A stretch of DNA of 10,011 nucleotides from Chloroflexota bacterium (lineage in GTDB: Bacteria; Chloroflexota; Dehalococcoidia; SM23-28-2; RBG-16-64-32): contig VBEI01000055.1 of the NCBI GenBank assembly GCA_005882715.1, forward strand, positions 1,429 to 11,439, written 5' to 3'. The notes below the pieces were generated by a model. The model had not been told where the DNA came from and searched no databases. It worked only from the letters and a program-made list of their open reading frames with translations. The position numbers were made by a program, and so were the translations under genes. How positions within the stretch are numbered: position 1 is the first letter of the stretch; each line of letters starts with the position of its first letter. Below are positions 1 through 5,285 of this stretch, piece by piece.

Positions 1-405
1 CGTCGTCTCCCACGCCTTGTCGATCGAGGCGCCGGTCACCCATTTCAGTTCCTGAGGCCGGTTGGGGTCTCCCTGCACTTCGGCGCTGCAGTTTTCGAAA
101 AACTTCTGGTCCGAAGGCGCATACAGCTGGCAGGCGTTCTTGGAGCTGTACTTCCAAATATCACCTCCAAGGTCGCTCGGGGGGAATTGTTTGGGGTCGT
201 CCGCGTTCGTGATGAACATGTAGTTCTGGTAGTCGTACGGGTTGGAGGCGCCGGGGGCGGGAAAGGGGAAGTTCGCGTTGGCGGGGGAGACGGCGATCCA
301 ACCGATTACCAGAGCAAGGATGACGCTGGCATAGCGCCAGGACAGGCGCGCAGAGAGCCGCGGACGCGACAAAACGGCCGCGGGTGGCCGTGATTCCGGC
401 AACAT
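1..405 (-). CDS. Secreted S8 (subtilisin-like) serine peptidase precursor, N-terminal part, runs off left edge
   Basis: This is a 135-codon open frame from an ATG at 405 to the window edge, read from the sequence. Residues 1-23 are Arg-rich and residues 24-41 are hydrophobic, followed by an AxA site (A42-N43-A44), so a cleaved signal peptide ending near residue 44 is likely. The mature start is Pro-rich (FPFPAPGASNPYDYQNYMF), then comes a segment with two Cys (C92, C106) that could pair, and the visible part ends in VTGASIDKAWETT. That ending matches the strand just before the catalytic Asp region of many actinobacterial S8 peptidases (usually continuing TGRPDV.IAV.DSG), but the catalytic Asp, His and Ser lie outside the window, so the call rests on recall of the family's N-terminus. 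A GGGAGG ribosome site (412-417) sits 6 bases before the ATG, and a promoter lies at 460-488. It probably acts outside the cell or on the cell surface. Alternative: another secreted protein with a similar leader. Confidence 0.68.
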   Translation of the reverse strand, partial: MLPESRPPAAVLSRPRLSARLSWRYASVILALVIGWIAVSPANANFPFPAPGASNPYDYQNYMFITNADDPKQFPPSDLGGDIWKYSSKNACQLYAPSDQKFFENCSAEVQGDPNRPQELKWVTGASIDKAWETT

Positions 406-411
406 GGTCGG

Positions 412-417
412 CCTCCC
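412..417 (-). promoter_or_regulatory. Ribosome binding site of the S8 peptidase gene
   Basis: The minus strand reads GGGAGG, then 6 bases, then ATG at 405. This fixes the start of the leftmost gene and supports its signal-peptide N-terminus. Confidence 0.7.
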
Positions 418-459
418 TTTGGGCGATGGGATTCCGGTGAGATTGGGCAGCTTAGGTGG

Positions 460-488
460 AAGATATGACGTAATTAGAAAGCTGTCAA
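460..488 (-). promoter_or_regulatory. Sigma-70-type promoter for the S8 peptidase gene
   Basis: On the minus strand there is a perfect -35 box TTGACA (483-488), a 17-base spacer and a -10 box TATCTT (460-465, four of six consensus bases). The predicted start point is near 453, giving a leader of about 45-50 bases with the GGGAGG ribosome site inside it. The spacer is AT-rich compared with its surroundings. This points to a housekeeping-type promoter making the peptidase independent of the efflux genes upstream. Confidence 0.65.
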
Positions 489-603
489 CGGAAGACGCAG
501 GAGCCCTGAAATAAAAAGCGGGTTATCTACTTCTCAGATAGGCGGAAGGCCTCAAGATAGGCAGTGTTTTTGAAATGGACCCGCCAGGACGGAAGCGGTC
601 GGC
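489..603 (-). other. Gap after the ABC permease gene, possible weak transcription end
   Basis: No gene is seen here. On the minus strand there are two near-identical copies of CTATCT(T)GAG about 19 bases apart, a small AGGC/GCCT stem between them, a TATCT/AGATA inverted pair, and then CCCGC followed by a T-rich run (complement of 509-518). GCGGG further upstream could pair with that CCCGC across a long loop. This could be the end of the efflux operon, but the stems are short and I would not call a firm rho-independent terminator. Confidence 0.3.
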
Positions 604-1902
604 TTAGGTTCCGGTCCGAAGCGCCTCGACGGGCTCCATGCTTGCCGCCCGGAGGGCTGGATAGCTGCCGGAAATCAGACCCACTAGTGCACCCAGCAGC
701 GGGGCTGCGAAGGGAACAAGCGGGTCCAACACGGGCGTCCATGACTGGTAGCCCGCGACAGCGACGACGACAAGAGTGCCAATGCTGGCGCCGATGACGC
801 CACCGACAAACCCCATCGCCGCACTCTCCAGGAGGAACTGGACGGCGATGTGCCGGCGGGTCGCGCCGAGCGCGCGTCGGAGGCCGATCTCACCAGTCCG
901 TTCGATAACCGAGACCAACGTGACGTTCGCAATGCCAATGGCACCGACCAGCAAGGAGACGCCGCCGAGCATCAGGAACAATAGGCTCAAATCGCTTTGG
1001 ACGCGGTCTCGTGCGCGCTGAGGCTCGGTCGGTGCCGCCACCTTGAGCCCCCGCGGGCCGTCCGGCCGGAGCGCGAGCGCAGCCTGCTGCGAGATCAGTT
1101 TTGCGGCGCCGATTCTTGTCTCCACCACGACCAGCTCCGGGCTTGTCAGGCCGAAGTCTCGCTTTGCGGTGCCCTCAGGAATGATCACAGCCCCTAACAA
1201 TCCGGGCTGGCGGGCCACACCATCGAGGATGCCCACGACCAGATACAGATCGTCGCCGATGCGAATCGCGGGGAGCTGCTCGACCCCGCTGATGCCGAGC
1301 TTTTGAGCGGCAGACGGGCCGAGTACGGCAACGCGGTCCGCTCGTTGCGAGTTGCCTTCGTCAAGCAAGCGGCCGCCGCGCAACTGAGCTCGTACAGCCG
1401 CGAACAAGTCCGGGGAGGCTGCCTGGACCGACAGTTTTAGTTCGGCCTGCCGCGCGGGATCACTGATAGGAGATGTGCTCACCTGGCGGTTACCGACATT
1501 GACCGTGCTCATGTTGCCGGCCGCCACAACGCCATTGAGCCGCTCCAGCCGCGCTGGAGCGTCCCAGGGCAGGGCGCTGGCATCGGCGCTCGCGGTAGGC
1601 GAGCGACTGATCACCACCTGGGTCGCGGCGAGCTCATCGAAATGGCCAACGATTCGATTTCCCGCGGTGCGCGATAGCCCCAATGTCGCAACTAGCGCGG
1701 CGAGGCCGATGACCGTACCCAATACGGTAAGGCTCATTCGGCCCGGGCGGGCGAACAGGCCCGCCACCGCCTCGTTGGCGAGGTCCGCCGCCAACATGCC
1801 GGACGGTGTGATCAGGTCGCCGCTGTCATACGGGCGTCGTTCGTGAACCGGCGACCCGAGCCGCCCACGCAGTCCGCGTAGCGCTGCATCGAGGCGGCTC
1901 AT
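604..1902 (-). CDS. ABC transporter permease, MacB/FtsX type
   Basis: This 432-residue membrane subunit of an ATP-driven exporter has the four-helix MacB layout: a cytoplasmic N-terminal stretch (1-55), helix 1 (about 57-76), a large extracytoplasmic MacB-type domain (about 80-300), then helices near 305-332, 361-384 and 396-416. The coupling segment ERTGEIGLRRALGA (334-347) and the ending GSYPALRAASMEPVEALR (412-429) are hallmarks of the FtsX-domain permeases. In MacB-like systems the protein does not itself carry substrate across the membrane; it moves mechanically on ATP use and drives export through the adaptor. The ATG at 1902 overlaps the stop of the ATPase gene by 4 bases (ATGA), so the two are translationally coupled and form one complex. 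The substrate cannot be told from sequence; peptides, lipids, antibiotics or lipoproteins are known for the wider family. Length and motifs are intact. Confidence 0.93.
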   Translation of the reverse strand: MSRLDAALRGLRGRLGSPVHERRPYDSGDLITPSGMLAADLANEAVAGLFARPGRMSLTVLGTVIGLAALVATLGLSRTAGNRIVGHFDELAATQVVISRSPTASADASALPWDAPARLERLNGVVAAGNMSTVNVGNRQVSTSPISDPARQAELKLSVQAASPDLFAAVRAQLRGGRLLDEGNSQRADRVAVLGPSAAQKLGISGVEQLPAIRIGDDLYLVVGILDGVARQPGLLGAVIIPEGTAKRDFGLTSPELVVVETRIGAAKLISQQAALALRPDGPRGLKVAAPTEPQRARDRVQSDLSLLFLMLGGVSLLVGAIGIANVTLVSVIERTGEIGLRRALGATRRHIAVQFLLESAAMGFVGGVIGASIGTLVVVAVAGYQSWTPVLDPLVPFAAPLLGALVGLISGSYPALRAASMEPVEALRTGT

Positions 1903-2582
1903 TGAGGATCCTCGATCCTGCCATCGACGATGCGTAACTTCCGGCTGGCCCGCTGAGCCACGTCCGCCTCATGCGTGATTGTGACAATCGTTAGTCCGCT
2001 GCGATTCAGCTCGGCGAACAAGTCGAGGATTGAGGCAGTCGTGCCGGAGTCGAGGTTCCCAGTCGGTTCATCGCAGAGCAACACACGGGGAGAACCCATG
2101 ATGGCGCGGGCGATCGCTGCGCGTTGTCGCTCGCCGCCGGATAGCCGCGTTGGTAGGTAGTCGGCTCTCCTGCTCAACCCCACTTGCCCTAATGCGGATC
2201 GAGCACGTTCATTACGCTCCCGGCGTGGGTACTTGCGATATACATCTGAGAGCATTACGTTTTCGAGAACACTCCTGTGGCCGATCAGGTGGAACGCCTG
2301 GAACACGAACCCGATTGCACGGCTCCTCAGACCGGCCCGCTGCTGGTCTCGCAGTCCAGCGACATCTATGCCATTGAAGCGGTAGCTTCCCGCCGTTTGA
2401 ATATCCAGCAAGCCCAGAATGTTCAACAGCGTAGACTTGCCCGATCCAGATGGGCCGGCAATCGCGAGCCACTCGCCTCGCTGCACGACAAGATCCACTC
2501 CGACGAGGGCGTCAAGAGGCGGGTCAGTGCCGAACCGGCGTCCGATTCCGTGCAGTTCGATGACTGGAGGCTGGGTAATCAC
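1899..2582 (-). CDS. ABC transporter ATP-binding protein, MacB/LolD type
   Basis: This is a 227-residue cytoplasmic ATPase with every catalytic motif intact: Walker A GPSGSGKST (43-51), Q-loop Gln95 in FVFQAFHL, signature LSGGERQR (147-154), Walker B VLLCDE (167-172) with Glu172, D-loop NLDSGT (176-181) and switch His204 in ITHE. The sequence before the Q-loop and the PTGNLDSGT stretch are typical of the MacB/LolD/FtsE exporter group. It should dimerise and power the FtsX-type permease encoded next. The start is GTG at 2582, overlapping the adaptor stop (GTGA); only a weak AGAGGG lies some distance upstream, so translation probably depends on coupling. Its 3' end overlaps the permease ATG by 4 bases. 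The family is certain; the transported substrate is unknown. Confidence 0.95.
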   Translation of the reverse strand: MITQPPVIELHGIGRRFGTDPPLDALVGVDLVVQRGEWLAIAGPSGSGKSTLLNILGLLDIQTAGSYRFNGIDVAGLRDQQRAGLRSRAIGFVFQAFHLIGHRSVLENVMLSDVYRKYPRRERNERARSALGQVGLSRRADYLPTRLSGGERQRAAIARAIMGSPRVLLCDEPTGNLDSGTTASILDLFAELNRSGLTIVTITHEADVAQRASRKLRIVDGRIEDPQ

Positions 2583-4216
2583 TGCTTGGCATTGCCCTCT
2601 TGGCCGAAGCCAACGACCACGAGGTCACCCGCGCTCAGAGCGCCGTCGAGCGCTTTTACAGCGACGAAGCCGTCAGCCGACAAGCCTGGTTCGACGGTTA
2701 CAAACGCAAGCTTTCCACCTTCATTCCGCTGGATACGAGACGAGCCATCGGCAGAGAGTGTGACAGCGCTAACGGGGACCGCCAGCACGCTGCCGCCGGT
2801 CGACTGCACAGGGACGGTAAGGCGGACAGAGGCGCCGACGAGGGCGGGGGGCGACTGATCGACAACAACCTCGAAGTAGACGTGGAAGCTATCGACTCCG
2901 TTCGTCCCGGGGGAGCCTGCAACACGGCTGATCGTGCCGCTGGCCTTGATGCCCAGGTCAGGCTCATCGATGGTGACCGGCATCCCAGCTTTAGCCAGGG
3001 CGGCCTCTTCGAGGCGCAGGGAGCCGTCAACCGCGACACTGGCATTTGTTACCGTGATCAGAGGGCCACCGGTCTGCTCGTTTCTAGGCTGTACTTCGGA
3101 TACCCGTACAGGAGCGTTTGACACAAAGATTAGTTCGTCAGCGGGCACCTGCACGCCCGCTTGCAGCTTAGCTATCGAGAGATCAGACGCCACGGAGCTC
3201 GCCTGACGCTGGCGCACGCTCAGAGCGGCGCTGGCGTTGCCGAGCGCCGCTTCGGCGGCTCTAATGTCCCGCAAGGACTTGGTAACATCTGCCGCGGCGG
3301 CTGAGCCAGCGGCTTCAGCGGCGGCAACGTCGTGATCACCGGTAAGGCGGGTGGCCTCTGCGTTCGCCCTCGCAAGGGCGAGCTCCGCTTCGGCAGCGGA
3401 AATCTCCGCCGGAGTTGCGCCTGCGGCCTGCAACGCATTGAGAGCCGCCTGTTTGGAATTGACCGCGGCGACCGCTGCCTGATCGTTCGCGTTGGCTACA
3501 TTGACGGCCAGAACCAAGGATGATTGGCTGGCCTGCCATGCCCCTTGCGCCTGATCGTAGGCGGCGTGTGCGGAGTCAAGCGTGTTTTGCGCTGAAGCGA
3601 CGGAGTCTCCTGCGCTTATCACTTCGATTTCGGCGCTGTTCCGATCCGTCTCGAGTGAACGAAGCGTCGCCAGTTGTTGTGCGGACGCCTCGAAAGGTGC
3701 GATGCCCGCTCTTTGGTACCAAGCGGAAACGGCGGCCTCCGTCTGCCGGTCGTAGACACCATCAACGGGCCCGGGGTCAAAGCCAAGCCGCACCAAGGCC
3801 TCCTCGAGCTGGCGAACGTCATCCCCCTTAAGGCCCGGCCCGAGGTCGCGGAAGGCGGGTTCTGCTCCGGCGAGCAAGAATACGGGCCTGCCGGAGGTAA
3901 TGAACAGAATGTCTCCTTCGTGCAATTCGGTGCCGGGGAGCGGCAAGCGGGCGGCGATACCGGGACTCGTCTTCAGTACCGAAGAGGCCAAAGACAGCTG
4001 CTGTGGGGAGCCGAAGCGGCCCGTCCCACGCGTGACGATGTCTGCCGAAATAACCCGCTCCTCGGCAGGCACCAAGATCGGCGCGGCGGCCGGCGGGGCT
4101 GTCCTGGATGCCACCTCCGCAGGTGAGCTGATTTGTGAACCGACGACCCAGCCGATCAGGCCCGCCGCCACAACGACTCCGATTGCAATGCCCGCAATTC
4201 GGCCACGGCCAGTCAT
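2579..4216 (-). CDS. Membrane-fusion adaptor (HlyD/MacA-like) with built-in peptidoglycan-binding domain
   Basis: This 545-residue adaptor probably links an inner-membrane exporter to the cell wall. Order seen: membrane anchor (about 8-26), linker, barrel/lipoyl-like part (50-120, with LPLPGTELHEGDILF and GRPVFLLAG), a PG_binding_1-type domain (about 126-173, with GDDVRQLEEALVRLGFDPGPVDGVYDRQTEAAVSAW), a long Ala-rich helical coiled-coil stretch (about 186-350), then beta-rich adaptor domains (about 355-545) including VLAVPVSAVTLSADG and a final AGDLVVVG. This architecture is known beside MacB-like ABC genes in Actinobacteria. In a monoderm the wall-binding domain would replace contact with an outer-membrane channel (inference). 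The ATG at 4216 has AGGGGA 9 bases upstream and also overlaps the stop of a 14-codon mini-ORF. The 3' end overlaps the ATPase start. The protein could also serve the RND pumps upstream. Confidence 0.88.
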   Translation of the reverse strand: MTGRGRIAGIAIGVVVAAGLIGWVVGSQISSPAEVASRTAPPAAAPILVPAEERVISADIVTRGTGRFGSPQQLSLASSVLKTSPGIAARLPLPGTELHEGDILFITSGRPVFLLAGAEPAFRDLGPGLKGDDVRQLEEALVRLGFDPGPVDGVYDRQTEAAVSAWYQRAGIAPFEASAQQLATLRSLETDRNSAEIEVISAGDSVASAQNTLDSAHAAYDQAQGAWQASQSSLVLAVNVANANDQAAVAAVNSKQAALNALQAAGATPAEISAAEAELALARANAEATRLTGDHDVAAAEAAGSAAAADVTKSLRDIRAAEAALGNASAALSVRQRQASSVASDLSIAKLQAGVQVPADELIFVSNAPVRVSEVQPRNEQTGGPLITVTNASVAVDGSLRLEEAALAKAGMPVTIDEPDLGIKASGTISRVAGSPGTNGVDSFHVYFEVVVDQSPPALVGASVRLTVPVQSTGGSVLAVPVSAVTLSADGSSRIQRNEGGKLAFVTVEPGLSADGFVAVKALDGALSAGDLVVVGFGQEGNAKQ

Positions 4217-4257
4217 CGCCCGTCGTCCCCTTTCATATATTGGCTGATTCGACGCAT
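4213..4257 (-). CDS. Possible 14-residue leader ORF coupled to the adaptor gene
   Basis: An ATG at 4257 (with another in frame at 4263) opens the peptide MRRISQYMKGDDGR and stops at a TGA sharing 4 bases with the adaptor ATG at 4216. A clear GGAGGG site (4264-4269) lies 6 bases before the ATG at 4257, directly after the lipoprotein stop codon. The adaptor's own ribosome site lies inside this ORF, so translation here could open or feed the adaptor start. I recognise no homologue; it may be chance, because the gap is only 54 bases and the other couplings in the operon rest on real genes. Confidence 0.3.
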   Translation of the reverse strand: MRRISQYMKGDDGR

Positions 4258-4270
4258 GATCATCCCTCCA

Positions 4271-5140
4271 TTAGTTGCGGCCGCTGATATCCCGCTCGAC
4301 CTGGCGTTCAACATCCGTGACGTATTGCTCAAAACACTCGTTGTCGGCTTGAGCAACCGCACGCTCCTCGCCCTGGAGTTGCGTGAGACCGGCCTTATCG
4401 CTGCCGGTAAGCGTTTTCGGATCCGCGCCTTTGGTGAGCGCATTGAAGCGATCGGTGATCTCGCGCTCGGCATCATCCGGGTTTTCGTAGTCATACCCAG
4501 CCTCGCGCATGCAGCCCGACCACTTCTCGAGCGCATCGACCATACGCGGGTCCTGCTGGACCTGCGCGTCGAACGGATTCACGTAGTTGGCGTTACGCTG
4601 TTCCTCCGTGTACACCTGGTGGATCGCCTTCTTGGTACATCCCCCAGCTCCGGAGAAGTCTTCATTCTCGAGCATGATCACGAACGTCGCCTCGACGTTG
4701 TCTCCCCAGAGCGTGCGCTTGTAGGCGATTTGGTCGGCGGCGGAAAGTTGGTCGTAGATGCGCGTATTCTGCTCGCCCGCACCGAACGCCTGCGTGGGCG
4801 GCAGCGTCGTTATGCCATACCCGTACTGTGCGACGAACTCCGCGTCCGTTAGTCCGGGGGCGCTCGTCAGCGCATCCATCGCACCACGGAAAGTCACCGG
4901 ATCGATCGGCACATACTCGAAGCCCGCGTCCGTCATGCAGGAAGCGATGAGCGATTCGGCTCGCTCTATGCTTTTTACGAGTGCCTCATCCGTCATGCCG
5001 AACTCCTCGACACCGACCTGCTGGTTGCCTTCCGAATTCGGCTGCTGGGTCTGAGTCGAATCGCTGCTGGCTCCGCCGCCGCAGGCGCCCAGAAGGATCG
5101 CCCCGCCTGCGATTGCAGCCGCCCCCATTCTTGTTAACAA
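4271..5140 (-). CDS. Unrecognised lipoprotein with repeated CM..AG(F/Y).Y motif
   Basis: Read from a TTG at 5140 this is 289 residues. The N-terminus MLTRMGAAAIAGGAILLGAC is a classic lipoprotein signal with lipobox LLGAC and acylated Cys20, followed by a flexible GGGASSDSTQTQQ linker. So the protein is probably tethered to the outer face of the membrane. The mature part has four further Cys (68, 168, 210, 269). Two of them head a repeated motif, SCMTDAGFEYVP (67-78) and GCMREAGYDYENP (209-221). It is acidic and rich in Gln and Glu. TTG is preferred because GAGGAG (5145-5150) lies just upstream; other starts are ATG 5128 (leaves almost no n-region), GTG 5167 (longer n-region, no clear ribosome site) and ATG 5236 (adds an unlikely 32-residue head). 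I do not recognise a characterised family. Similar Cys-Met lipoproteins of unknown role are known to me from Actinobacteria. Context suggests an accessory of the efflux genes (inference). Confidence 0.8.
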   Translation of the reverse strand: MLTRMGAAAIAGGAILLGACGGGASSDSTQTQQPNSEGNQQVGVEEFGMTDEALVKSIERAESLIASCMTDAGFEYVPIDPVTFRGAMDALTSAPGLTDAEFVAQYGYGITTLPPTQAFGAGEQNTRIYDQLSAADQIAYKRTLWGDNVEATFVIMLENEDFSGAGGCTKKAIHQVYTEEQRNANYVNPFDAQVQQDPRMVDALEKWSGCMREAGYDYENPDDAEREITDRFNALTKGADPKTLTGSDKAGLTQLQGEERAVAQADNECFEQYVTDVERQVERDISGRN

Positions 5141-5285
5141 CGTGCTCCTCGTCCTGATCGCTGCCACTAACGGAATCGACTTTACAAGCCCACAATGAAA
5201 TGGCGATGAAGGCGGCAACTGCCATCCTCCACCCATGTCGCCGACGACCCTGCCGACGAAGTCCCTTGGTCACGGTGGAACCCCA
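5141..5285 (-). other. Gap between the RND permease and the lipoprotein genes
   Basis: No clear hairpin terminator and no convincing promoter are visible on the minus strand, so read-through from the RND gene is plausible. The gap holds an open frame from GTG 5273 whose first 30 residues resemble a signal sequence (see findings), and it ends next to a perfect 10-base palindrome (5131-5140, TTGTTAACAA) that includes the TTG start codon of the lipoprotein gene. Confidence 0.4.

Noticed and set aside
187..393. Plus-strand open frame opposite the protease leader
   Set aside because: The minus strand here has a ribosome site, promoter and signal peptide; the plus frame is low-complexity Gly/Val/Arg sequence.
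604..1902. Cell-division FtsX
   Set aside because: The large MacB-type outer domain after helix 1 and the adaptor partner fit a MacB-like exporter; only the FtsX domain name is shared.
2277..2858. Plus-strand open frame of 193 residues
   Set aside because: It spans the antisense of the ABC ATPase and adaptor genes, both of which have clear family motifs.
4213..4536. 107-residue minus-strand frame ending at the adaptor start
   Set aside because: Most of it overlaps the lipoprotein gene in another frame and is Arg/Ser-rich; only its last 14 codons, with their own ribosome site, deserve mention.
4256..4852. Plus-strand open frame of 198 residues
   Set aside because: It lies wholly opposite the lipoprotein gene and shows no family features; it is a shadow of the coding strand.
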